A stretch of DNA of 64,000 nt, taken from assembly GCF_019345465.1 (NCBI RefSeq), contig NZ_JAHKRC010000009.1:62001-126000 (forward strand), written 5' to 3'. This DNA is from Pseudomonas sp. NKUCC02_KPG (GTDB lineage: Bacteria > Pseudomonadota > Gammaproteobacteria > Pseudomonadales > Pseudomonadaceae). Below, in pieces: positions 47,512 through 55,560 of the stretch. Within the stretch, counting starts at the first letter, position 1; each line of letters begins with the position of its first letter. A program made the translations under genes and the position numbers. The notes below the pieces were generated by a model. The model searched no databases, had not been told where the DNA came from, and worked only from the letters and a program-made list of their open reading frames with translations.

Positions 47512-48954
47512 TTAGCCAAGGTCTTTGGGCAAGCGCCCGTCAATCAGCTGATACAACGCACTGTCCACCGGCCAGTTGCGCATAAAGCGCGCCCGGTCAC
47601 GGGCGTACGCGGTGGCGAAACTCCTCAGGCTGGCGTGCTGGCACATCGAGTCCAGATCGATCAATGCCCAACGGCCATCATCCCAGAACACGTTATGCCC
47701 CTTGAGGTCACCGTGGCTGATGCGTTCGCGGATCAAGTCGGCAAACAGATGATCCAGCGCCTGAAGTTCGGACTCCAGCGCATCCCCCCGCTCAACATAG
47801 GGTGCAAAACGCTCGATGATGTCCGGCCCCGGCAAAAACTCTGTCACCAGATACGCCTTGCCCCGCAACCACAGAAAACGGGTTTCCAGCAGTGCCAGCG
47901 GCTTGGGCGTGGCAATGCCCAGTAACGCCAGTCGATTGCCCTCGCGCCATGAGTGCCAGGCACGGCTCGGGCGCCAGAAGCGTTTAAGCCAGTGGGCAAA
48001 ACCCTTGATGTTGTAGCGTTTGACCACCAGGGTGCGGCCCGCCACTTCAACCTTGCCGACACTGGCCGCGCCACCGGTTTTATACAAGTGGCCCTGATCC
48101 AGCAAGGCATCGGCGTGAGCCAGAACCGGCAGCATCGCAGGCTCTTCTTCACGGCGAATCGCACGCAGGACAAAGGCGGTGCGCTCAACGCTGAACAACG
48201 AGCAGTCGCGACCCACCTTGTTCAAGAAATCATTCAGGCGCCAGGCACGAACCTTCTCGATCTGCTTGAGCAGCGCTTCGAGCGGCAAGGCGTGCTCACC
48301 ATTGCTGAGCAGGTAATGCACCAGCAACTCTTCGATAAATGGCTCAAGGCTTTTAGGCAACTGAGCGAAGAACACGCCTAGGTTTTCCAGGACTTTTTGT
48401 CGCGACAGCGGCTTGCCGGCTTCTTCGACGCAAATACCCGCGCCATCGATCAAGTACAGTTTGGCGCCCTGACGCAACAGGTTGTCCAGGTGCAGGTCTT
48501 CCTGCCACAGGCCCTTGAGGTGCATCTGGCCAATGGCAGCGAGCGCCTGGGCCAGTACGGCCACTTGCTCATCTGCCAAAACCGGCAACGACTGCACCGC
48601 GCCCCAGGCGTCACCCAGGCTCTGGGCATTTTCCAGAAACTCGAACAGCAACCAGCCGCCCTCGCCTTCCTGCAAACCATCAGCCAGCAACTTCGGCGTG
48701 GTCAAACCTTGATCAGCCAGCAGGCGCACACCCGTCAACTCTCGCTGGAAGTTGCGCGCAGCCTTGCTCCCAACCATCAATTTGGCCAGCACCGTACGCC
48801 CGCGCCACACCCCGGCGCCTACGTAACGCTGCCCGGGCAATACCCGCAACAAGCTCAGCAGTTGCAATTGCGCAGGCCCGGCCGCGTCGGCCAGTTCGAT
48901 ACTCAGCGGCAAGCCCGGCGCACGACCCGCCTTTTGCAGTTCGGACAAACGCAT
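47512..48954 (-). CDS. Tandem kinase-like protein of the LPS cluster (PA5006-like)
   Basis: A 480-residue cytoplasmic protein with two successive InaA/RIO-type kinase-like domains. The first has Lys58 in TVLAKLM, a catalytic loop QEDLHLDNLL (Asp153) and the metal Asp170 in LYLIDGAG. The second has Lys in LVVKRYNIKG, the loop SHGDLKGHNVFW (Asp416) and Asp433 in WALIDLDSM. Both halves therefore keep catalytic Asp residues. It corresponds to PA5006, one of the putative kinases for inner-core heptose phosphates. It is the last gene of the waaF-to-kinase operon and overlaps the wapQ stop by one base. Confidence 0.8.
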   Translation of the reverse strand: MRLSELQKAGRAPGLPLSIELADAAGPAQLQLLSLLRVLPGQRYVGAGVWRGRTVLAKLMVGSKAARNFQRELTGVRLLADQGLTTPKLLADGLQEGEGGWLLFEFLENAQSLGDAWGAVQSLPVLADEQVAVLAQALAAIGQMHLKGLWQEDLHLDNLLRQGAKLYLIDGAGICVEEAGKPLSRQKVLENLGVFFAQLPKSLEPFIEELLVHYLLSNGEHALPLEALLKQIEKVRAWRLNDFLNKVGRDCSLFSVERTAFVLRAIRREEEPAMLPVLAHADALLDQGHLYKTGGAASVGKVEVAGRTLVVKRYNIKGFAHWLKRFWRPSRAWHSWREGNRLALLGIATPKPLALLETRFLWLRGKAYLVTEFLPGPDIIERFAPYVERGDALESELQALDHLFADLIRERISHGDLKGHNVFWDDGRWALIDLDSMCQHASLRSFATAYARDRARFMRNWPVDSALYQLIDGRLPKDLG

Positions 48955-49706
48955 CAGCGCGCTCCCTTGTGGCTGCGACGCACGTTCAGTCGCGCCAGCC
49001 AGGCATCCACCAGACCACTGTCGACAGGCTGATCCAGATAGGCAGCGAGCAACACCCGCACCTCGGCATCGCTCCAGGCATGGGCCCGACGCAGCAACGG
49101 CTCGATGTCCTTGACCCGGTCACGCTGGCCCAGCAACAAGGGCCGGGTTTTCTCCAGATCGATCAATTGGGCGCGATAACCCAAGCCGTCAGCCTGCAAG
49201 AAAATGTGCTTGGGATAAAAGCAGCCATGAACCTGACGCGCAGCGTGCAGGCGACGCGCCAACAGGCCGCATTCACGCAAAATTGCCTGCTGCTGCTCAG
49301 GGGTCAGTTGCGGCCATTGTTCAAGCAACGAATCGAGGTCATTCCAGCCATCCAGCGCACGGGTCATAAGCACCGCGCGATGTTCGCCAGGCACTTTCCG
49401 CTCGCCAAAAAACACCGCTTCCAGCGCCGGAATACCCATTTGCTGATAACGCTGAATATTACGAAATTCGCGGGCGAAGCTCGGCTCGCCCAATGGCCGG
49501 TGCAGGGTACGGGTCAGGTAGTTGCTTTGACGCTTGAGGTAAAAGCCCTGGCCTTCGAGGTCCATGCGAAACACGCTGCTCCAGCCACCACCGCTGGTGT
49601 TGGGCTCGTCCACGGCTTCCAGTTGCACAGCCCACAGCGCATCGAAGTCGGCCAGTCCGTTGCGCTCAAGCAAAGCCCGATCCGCATCCGCTAAAAAATC
49701 AGTCAT
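48954..49706 (-). CDS. wapQ: WapQ-like LPS core kinase-like protein
   Basis: A 250-residue InaA-type kinase-like protein between wapP and the tandem gene; corresponds to PA5007. The catalytic loop reads HGCFYPKHIFL: Cys162 sits where the usual catalytic Asp would be, and His167 where the Asn is, while the downstream metal-binding Asp183 (QLIDLEK) is kept and Lys59 (FYLKRQ) is present. This is a known variant of the InaA family, so the reaction may differ from WaaP or be absent. Start overlaps the wapP stop by 4 bases. Confidence 0.8.
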   Translation of the reverse strand: MTDFLADADRALLERNGLADFDALWAVQLEAVDEPNTSGGGWSSVFRMDLEGQGFYLKRQSNYLTRTLHRPLGEPSFAREFRNIQRYQQMGIPALEAVFFGERKVPGEHRAVLMTRALDGWNDLDSLLEQWPQLTPEQQQAILRECGLLARRLHAARQVHGCFYPKHIFLQADGLGYRAQLIDLEKTRPLLLGQRDRVKDIEPLLRRAHAWSDAEVRVLLAAYLDQPVDSGLVDAWLARLNVRRSHKGAR

Positions 49707-50437
49707 TCCCGGCCCTCAAAAAAACGCACGATATGACGAACACGCTCCTTGTCCGCCGCATTAAGCGTAGTGCGCCCGGTGTATTGGAAATAGAAACGCA
49801 AACGCTGGGTGTAGGACAAATGGTACTTGGCCACTTTGTCGAGGCACGCCAGGTCTTTGGTGATGCGGTACTTGAGCCAGAAACCGCGCCAGAAGTCACC
49901 GTTCGGGCAGTCGATCAAAAACAGCTTGGGCTGATCGTCGACCAGCAGGTTTCGCCACTTCAGATCGTTATGGGTAAAGCGATGGTTGTGCATGATCCGG
50001 GTGCATTTCGCCAACTGGCGACTGACGCAGTCGACCCAGGCACGGTCCTTGAGCAACGGATCATGGTGGTCCGCCAGTTCGGACAAATCGCGGGTATTGG
50101 GCAGCTCACGGGTGATCATGGCGCCACGGGAGTAGGCAAAGCCACTGCGCTCAAGGCCCCATGCCACGACTTCGGCGGTGGGAATGCCCCACTTGTCGAA
50201 ACGCTTGAGGTTCTGCCATTCGGATTTGACCCGAGGGCGGCCCAAATAGCGGCGCAAGCCCTTGCCCGCACCGGTATAGCGCTTGACGTAATAATTGACG
50301 CCATCGCGCTGCACACGGATCACTTCCGAAAGAGGATCGCGGGTCAGGTGCTCGCCCTGGAGGGCAAATACCGCTTCCAGACTGCCAAAATCAGAAGCGA
50401 GTGCACTGTAAGCGGGTTCAAGATTCCAACCCGCCAT
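49703..50437 (-). CDS. wapP: WapP-like LPS core heptose kinase
   Basis: A 244-residue LPS kinase (InaA/Kdo-WaaP clan). The ATP-site Lys is in YYVKRYTG, the catalytic loop is THNDLKWRNLL (Asp158) and the metal-binding Asp176 follows in LFLIDCPNGD. Corresponds to PA5008, which phosphorylates an inner-core heptose in P. aeruginosa. It overlaps waaP by one base and wapQ by 4 bases, as expected for a coupled operon. Confidence 0.83.
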   Translation of the reverse strand: MAGWNLEPAYSALASDFGSLEAVFALQGEHLTRDPLSEVIRVQRDGVNYYVKRYTGAGKGLRRYLGRPRVKSEWQNLKRFDKWGIPTAEVVAWGLERSGFAYSRGAMITRELPNTRDLSELADHHDPLLKDRAWVDCVSRQLAKCTRIMHNHRFTHNDLKWRNLLVDDQPKLFLIDCPNGDFWRGFWLKYRITKDLACLDKVAKYHLSYTQRLRFYFQYTGRTTLNAADKERVRHIVRFFEGRE

Positions 50438-51243
50438 TACAGTGCATCCCCATAACGTAGTTTGCGTTCATAAAGCTTGCTCGCCTTGCCTTCCAGCCAC
50501 GCCAGCAGGCGGGCTTCTTCGCGCAGGATCTGACGCAGCGGCATCTGGAAGTAACCCCGCAGGAAGCGCAGCTTGTCCCGTTGGGTCAGGCCAATGTCCA
50601 GCGCCGAAAAGTACAGCGCGGCCAGGTCCTTGTTGCGCCAGCGCTTGCTGATGACCGGTCGAACCTGGGCACGGTGCAGGTCAATGACCGACAGGCGGAA
50701 ATCCTTGGCCGTGACCGGTTTGTCGGTGTGCAACAAAAAGTGGCAGATGTAGCAGTCGCGATGGTTAACCCCGGCGCGGTGCATCATGCCGGTCATGCGC
50801 GCCACTTCGGCGATCAGCCCATGCTTGAGGGCTGGCTGTGGCGGCTGCTTGATCCAGTTGAGGCTGAAGTCTTCGAGGCTGACCGTAGGTGCCAGCTCTT
50901 CGGTGATGATGAACGAGTGCTGCCCCGCCGGGTTACTGCCCTTTTCGCCATACGCGACGGCGGTCATGGTGGGTACGCCGACTTCGTGAAGACGCTTGAT
51001 TGCCCGCCATTCCTGGCCCGCGCCCAGCACTGGCAGCTTGGCCGTGAGCAGGTTTTTGAACACCTCACCCCAGCCAATGCCACGGTGGATTTTCACAAAA
51101 TAACCGCGGCCCCCGACTTCAGTACGCAAGGTACGTCGGCCATCCAGCTCGCGGTAAACCTCGCCCTCCAGGCGCTCGACTTCGGTGAACGCATCGCGTC
51201 CTGCCCACAAGCTCTTGAACGGTTCGGCAAGAATCAGTTTCAT
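50437..51243 (-). CDS. waaP: Lipopolysaccharide core heptose(I) kinase
   Basis: WaaP (RfaP) phosphorylates HepI of the inner core, needed for outer-membrane stability and, in P. aeruginosa, for viability. The 268-residue product has Lys51 (YFVKIHRG), the characteristic loop HRDCYICHFLL (Asp163) and the metal Asp188 in LSVIDLHRAQ. Its length matches P. aeruginosa WaaP (268). One-base overlaps with waaG and wapP show co-translation. Confidence 0.95.
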   Translation of the reverse strand: MKLILAEPFKSLWAGRDAFTEVERLEGEVYRELDGRRTLRTEVGGRGYFVKIHRGIGWGEVFKNLLTAKLPVLGAGQEWRAIKRLHEVGVPTMTAVAYGEKGSNPAGQHSFIITEELAPTVSLEDFSLNWIKQPPQPALKHGLIAEVARMTGMMHRAGVNHRDCYICHFLLHTDKPVTAKDFRLSVIDLHRAQVRPVISKRWRNKDLAALYFSALDIGLTQRDKLRFLRGYFQMPLRQILREEARLLAWLEGKASKLYERKLRYGDAL

Positions 51244-52364
51244 CAGTGTTGCTCCGCCAGAATCACATCCGCAGCGTGCTGCGGCATGCTGTAGAGGTCG
51301 GCCGTCTGCGCGTAGGCCAGGCCGTTTTGGCTCCAGGCCGCGCGCGCAGCATCGTCGGACAACATGCGTGTCAGGTATTCATTGAGTTGCGCCTGCTCGA
51401 ACGGCTCGTCCAGTACACGGCCGCAATCGGCGTCGCTGATGTAATGGGCGTAGCCACAGACGGCGCTGACCAGCACCGGCAACCCTGCCACCAGCGCTTC
51501 AAGCAGCACGGTGCCGGTGTTTTCGTTATAGGCCGGGTGAATCAGCAGGTCTGCGCCCAGCAGGAAGCGCGGGATATCGCTGCGCCCCTTGAGGAACTGC
51601 ACGTGATCGCCCAGCCCCAGCGTGGCGCTCTGTAATTGAAAGACTTTGGGATCGTCCTGGCCAATGACAAACAGCCTGGTGCGCTTTTTAAGCTCGCCCG
51701 GCAACGCCGCCAGGGCTTTAAGGCTGCGATCGACGCCTTTGGTCTTGAACCCGGAACCGATCTGCACCATCAGCAGGTCGTCGTCTGCCAGGTTGAATTC
51801 ACGCCGGAACCCGGCGCGAATCTCGGCTGCATTGGCGGGCGCACGACGGTCCAGAGCAATGCCCGGCGGCAACAGGTGGAAGCGCTCGAGCGGCGTGTCG
51901 TAATGCTTGATAAACAGCGGCTGCTGGACTTCGGAAATCATCAGGATTTCAGTCTTGGCGTTCTTGTCGAACACTGCCCGCTCGTATTCGGCAAAGTGCT
52001 TGTAACGCTTGAAGAAGCGATAGAACGAATGGCGCAGGTTTTGCGCCTTGTCTTCAAAACAGCCGTCGGCCGCGTAGTACACGTCCAGCCCCGGCATTTT
52101 ATTGAAGCCGACGAGGCGGTCCACCGGGCGTTTGGCCAGGTCGGCCTGCATCCAGGCGAGCATTTTTTCGTTGCGAGTATGGTTGTGGAACGCCTTGACC
52201 GGCGCCACCAGCACTTCAAATCCAGGGGGAATGTCACCCTCCCAGATCATGGTGTAGACGCGAATTTGATGGCCGCGTTTCTGGCACTCCAGCGCAATGC
52301 GCATGAAATCGCGTTGCAGCCCGCCAAACGGGAAATATTTGTACAGCACAAAAGCCAGTTGCAT
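51243..52364 (-). CDS. waaG: LPS core glycosyltransferase WaaG (heptose I glucosyl/hexosaminyltransferase)
   Basis: A 373-residue GT4 enzyme that adds the first outer-core hexose (galactosamine in P. aeruginosa, glucose in E. coli) to HepII. Motifs: N-terminal FVLYKYFPFGGLQRDFMRIA, and the donor-site EX7E in HPAYNENTGTVLLEALVAGLP. Length and sequence match WaaG of both species. It overlaps waaC and waaP by one base each. Confidence 0.95.
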   Translation of the reverse strand: MQLAFVLYKYFPFGGLQRDFMRIALECQKRGHQIRVYTMIWEGDIPPGFEVLVAPVKAFHNHTRNEKMLAWMQADLAKRPVDRLVGFNKMPGLDVYYAADGCFEDKAQNLRHSFYRFFKRYKHFAEYERAVFDKNAKTEILMISEVQQPLFIKHYDTPLERFHLLPPGIALDRRAPANAAEIRAGFRREFNLADDDLLMVQIGSGFKTKGVDRSLKALAALPGELKKRTRLFVIGQDDPKVFQLQSATLGLGDHVQFLKGRSDIPRFLLGADLLIHPAYNENTGTVLLEALVAGLPVLVSAVCGYAHYISDADCGRVLDEPFEQAQLNEYLTRMLSDDAARAAWSQNGLAYAQTADLYSMPQHAADVILAEQH

Positions 52365-53425
52365 CAGCGCAGTTCCTCAGCCAGTAACAACGTGCTTAAT
52401 CGACTCGCGACACGCTCAGGGTTCAAACGGGTGAAGCACAACGGCCACTCGTTTTTCAGATCAAACCGCTGCTGGTCCTGTGCAGTCGGAGTGTAGGTGC
52501 ATTTTTTCTGCAGGCACGGTGCGCACGGAAAATCGCTGGCCAGGTGGATTTGCACCTTGCCATAGGCACCGGTCAGGCCCGGATTGGTGGGGCCAAACAG
52601 GGAGATGGTCGGTACATCCAGCGCCGCCGCCAGATGCCCCAGCCCGGTATCGACCGCGACACAGGCGCTGGCGCTGGCCAGTACCTTGGCAACCCCCGCC
52701 AGATTCAGCTTGGGCAGCACCACTGCGTTGCTCAAACCGCTGGCAATGCGCTCGGCACGGGCCTTCTCTGCCGGGTTGCCCCAGGGCAAGCGCACTTCGA
52801 CACCCATGTGCCCCATGCGCAGGGCCAGGTCACGCCAGTACACTTCGGGCCAGTGCTTGGTGTCCCACGTGGTGCCGTGCAAGAACAATACGTAAGGCTT
52901 CTTGCGCGGTAATTCAATCAGGCGCTCAACGTCGAGGCCATAATCACCCAACCCTTTGGGCAGGTCGTAGCCCAGCGCCACGGCAAACAATTGGCGTAAA
53001 CGCTCGACCGCATGCTGCCCGCGAGCCACCGCCAGACGACGCTGATAAAAGCGGCTGGCCAGCGGTTCACGGGCTGAGTCTTTATCCAGACCGGCCACCG
53101 GGGCGTTTACATAGCGGGTCAGCCAGGCACTTTTGACCAGGCCCTGGGCATCGATCACCAGGTCGTATTGCTCGGCGCGCAGGCTTTGCTTGAAGCGACG
53201 CCACTCACCGCTCTTGATGGTTTCCCAGATATTTTTGCGCCAACGGCGAATCGCTACCGGAATAACCTTGCCCACTGCCGGGTGCCAGGTCGGAATTTCG
53301 GCAAAGCCTTCTTCCACGACCCAGTCAAACGTGATGCCCGGAATCGCCCGCGCCGCATCGGTCAACGCGGGCAAGGCATGGATCACATCCCCAAGGGATG
53401 AGGTTTTGACCAACAGAACGCGCAC
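52364..53425 (-). CDS. waaC: Lipopolysaccharide heptosyltransferase I
   Basis: WaaC transfers the first L-glycero-D-manno-heptose from ADP-heptose to Kdo. The 353-residue GT9 enzyme starts at GTG 53425, immediately after the waaF stop, using a GAGGT ribosome site inside the end of waaF. Motifs: LLVKTSSLGDVIHALPAL at the start and CVAVDTGLGHLAAALDVPTI with GPTNPGLTGAYG in the C-terminal donor site. The heptose donor is made by HldE, encoded at 27121. Confidence 0.95.
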   Translation of the reverse strand: MRVLLVKTSSLGDVIHALPALTDAARAIPGITFDWVVEEGFAEIPTWHPAVGKVIPVAIRRWRKNIWETIKSGEWRRFKQSLRAEQYDLVIDAQGLVKSAWLTRYVNAPVAGLDKDSAREPLASRFYQRRLAVARGQHAVERLRQLFAVALGYDLPKGLGDYGLDVERLIELPRKKPYVLFLHGTTWDTKHWPEVYWRDLALRMGHMGVEVRLPWGNPAEKARAERIASGLSNAVVLPKLNLAGVAKVLASASACVAVDTGLGHLAAALDVPTISLFGPTNPGLTGAYGKVQIHLASDFPCAPCLQKKCTYTPTAQDQQRFDLKNEWPLCFTRLNPERVASRLSTLLLAEELR

Positions 53426-54460
53426 CTAGTTGACCTCGACCGGTGAGCCCTGCAAACGCTGCAAGGCTTCAACCACAGGCTGCGGCATCAGTTCGCGCAG
53501 GCAGTTGTAGTGGCCAAAGCGGCAGGTGCGATCAAAACACGGGCTGCACTCGAGCCCCAGGCGCACGATTTCGACCTTGTCGGCCAACGGCGGGGTAAAA
53601 CCCGGCGATGTGGAGCCGTAGACCGCCACCAGCGGGCGGTTCAACGCAGCAGCCACGTGCATCAGCCCGGAGTCGTTGGATACCACGGCATCGGCGCACG
53701 ACAGCAAATCAATGGCCTCGGCCAGCGAGGTCTCGCCGCTCAGGTTGACAGACTCTTCACGCAGCCCAGGGATCAACCGCGAGCGGATGTCTTCGCCCAC
53801 AGCGTGATCGTTTTTGGAGCCGAACAACCACACCTGCCAGCCTTCGCGGATCTTTTGCTCGGCAACTTTGGCGTAGTGCTCGGACGGCCAGCGCTTGGAC
53901 TCGCCAAACTCGGCACCCGGGCACAGCGCCAGCACCGGGCGGTCCAGTTCCAGGCCAAATTTTGCCAGTGCGCCGGCACGGCTTTGCGGATCGATCTGCA
54001 AGGCCGGGCGCGGATAAGGCTTGGGCAGGTCGGCACCCGGCTCATAGGCCAGCGCCATAAAACGCTCGATCATCAACGGGTAGCGTTCTTTGTCGAGCTT
54101 GCGCACATCGTTGAGCACGCCATAACGAAACTCGCCACGCCAGCCGGTGCGCTTGGGGATGCCCGCAAAGAACGGCACGAGGGCTGATTTCAGCGAGTTG
54201 GGCAGCAAGATTGCCTGATCGTATTGGCCCTTGAGGGACTTGCCGATCTTGCGTCGCGTGGCCAGTTCAAGCGCGCCGTGGCCGAGCGGAAAGCTCAAGG
54301 CCTTGCGCACTTGCGGCATGCGCTCAAGGATGGGCCGGCTCCACTCGGGGGCCAGCACATCGATTTCGCACTGCGGGTGGCGCTGCTTGAGGCACTGAAA
54401 CAGTGTCTGCGCCATCACCATGTCACCGACCCAGCTGGGCCCAACGATCAAAATATTCAT
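53426..54460 (-). CDS. waaF: Lipopolysaccharide heptosyltransferase II
   Basis: WaaF adds the second heptose to the inner core. The 344-residue GT9 protein begins MNILIVGPSWVGDMVMAQTL and carries VVSNDSGLMHVAAALNRPL and YGSTSPGFTPPL in its ADP-heptose-binding half, and the conserved C-terminal ECSPCFDRTCRFGHYNCL. First gene of the minus-strand run waaF-waaC-waaG-waaP-wapP-wapQ-tandem kinase, and preceded by a terminator that isolates it from ilvE. Confidence 0.96.
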   Translation of the reverse strand: MNILIVGPSWVGDMVMAQTLFQCLKQRHPQCEIDVLAPEWSRPILERMPQVRKALSFPLGHGALELATRRKIGKSLKGQYDQAILLPNSLKSALVPFFAGIPKRTGWRGEFRYGVLNDVRKLDKERYPLMIERFMALAYEPGADLPKPYPRPALQIDPQSRAGALAKFGLELDRPVLALCPGAEFGESKRWPSEHYAKVAEQKIREGWQVWLFGSKNDHAVGEDIRSRLIPGLREESVNLSGETSLAEAIDLLSCADAVVSNDSGLMHVAAALNRPLVAVYGSTSPGFTPPLADKVEIVRLGLECSPCFDRTCRFGHYNCLRELMPQPVVEALQRLQGSPVEVN

Positions 54461-54469
54461 AAGTTTCCA

Positions 54470-54498
54470 TAAACAAGCAAGGGAGGCATTCGCCTCCC
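54470..54498 (-). terminator. Rho-independent terminator of ilvE
   Basis: GGGAGGC / GCCTCCC with an ATTC loop (54481-54498). On the minus strand it is followed by the T-rich TTGCTTGTTTATG. It lies 20 bp past the ilvE stop and upstream of the waaF start, which lets the waa operon be expressed separately. A promoter for waaF must then lie within this short 58-bp gap or in ilvE; I could not identify it. Confidence 0.75.
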
Positions 54499-54518
54499 TG
54501 CTGTAGTGCCATATCGCT

Positions 54519-55442
54519 TTATTTGACCAGTGTACGCCACTCTGGGTGATCCGTTGTCTTGCCGGTCACCAGGTCGAAATAGGCTTTTTGCAGTTTTTCG
54601 GTGATCGGGCCACGGCGGCCGATACCGATATGACGCCCGTCGACTTCGCGAATCGGCGTCACTTCAGCGGCAGTGCCGGTGAAGAACGCTTCGTCGGCGA
54701 TATACACCTCGTCGCGGGTAATGCGTTTTTCAACAAACTTGTAACCCAGCTCGGTGGCCAGGGTCAGGATCGTGCTGCGGGTGATGCCGTTCAGGCAAGC
54801 CGTCACGTCCGGGGTGTAAATCACGCCATCCTTGACCAGGAACACGTTCTCGCCCGAGCCTTCGGCCACGAAGCCTTCCGGATCCAGCAACAGCGCTTCG
54901 TCGGCACCGCCGGAAATCGCTTCCTGCAGGGCCAGCATCGAGTTGATGTAGTGACCGTTGGCCTTGGCCCGGGTCATGGAAATGTTCACGTGGTGACGGG
55001 TAAAGGAGCTGGTGCGCACCTTGATCCCGACTTCCAGCGCTTCGGCACCCATGTAGGCACCCCAGCTCCACGGCGCGATGATCACGTGGACTTTGAGGCC
55101 AGTGGCGCGCAGGCCCATGGCTTCGGATCCGTAGAACACCATCGGGCGGATGTAGGCGCTGTCGAGGTTGTTTTCACGCACCGCAATGCGGGTCGCTTCG
55201 TTGATTTCGTCTTTGCTGAACGGGATCTTCATGCCCATGATGTGGGCCGAATCGAACAGGCGGTCAGTGTGCGCCTGCAAGCGGAAAATCGCCGCGCCCT
55301 GCGGGGTTTCGTAAGCGCGTACACCTTCAAACACGCCCATGCCGTAGTGCAATGTATGGGTCAGCACGTGCGTCGTAGCATCACGCCACGGCACCAGCTT
55401 GCCGTCATACCAGATCACACCATCACGATCAGCCATCGACAT
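54519..55442 (-). CDS. ilvE: Branched-chain amino acid aminotransferase
   Basis: A PLP-dependent class IV aminotransferase catalysing the last step of leucine, isoleucine and valine synthesis. The 307-residue protein has HYGMGVFEGVRAYE, the region with the Schiff-base Lys (SMTRAKANGHYINSMLA) and LNGITRSTILTLA. Start at the second ATG of the ATGATG pair (55442), 7 bases after a GAGGAG ribosome site and giving the same N terminus (MSMADRDGVIWYDG) as P. aeruginosa IlvE. It is 118 bp downstream of glnE. Confidence 0.96.
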   Translation of the reverse strand: MSMADRDGVIWYDGKLVPWRDATTHVLTHTLHYGMGVFEGVRAYETPQGAAIFRLQAHTDRLFDSAHIMGMKIPFSKDEINEATRIAVRENNLDSAYIRPMVFYGSEAMGLRATGLKVHVIIAPWSWGAYMGAEALEVGIKVRTSSFTRHHVNISMTRAKANGHYINSMLALQEAISGGADEALLLDPEGFVAEGSGENVFLVKDGVIYTPDVTACLNGITRSTILTLATELGYKFVEKRITRDEVYIADEAFFTGTAAEVTPIREVDGRHIGIGRRGPITEKLQKAYFDLVTGKTTDHPEWRTLVK

Positions 55443-55560
55443 CATTACGCTCCTCAAAGAATCCAGCACCCGCGCCACGAGGCGTCAGGCAAATTGGACG
55501 GGCCTTATGGACCCGCCGGATACGTTCTTACAGCTTTAACTCTGTACTTAAGCCAGCGAA

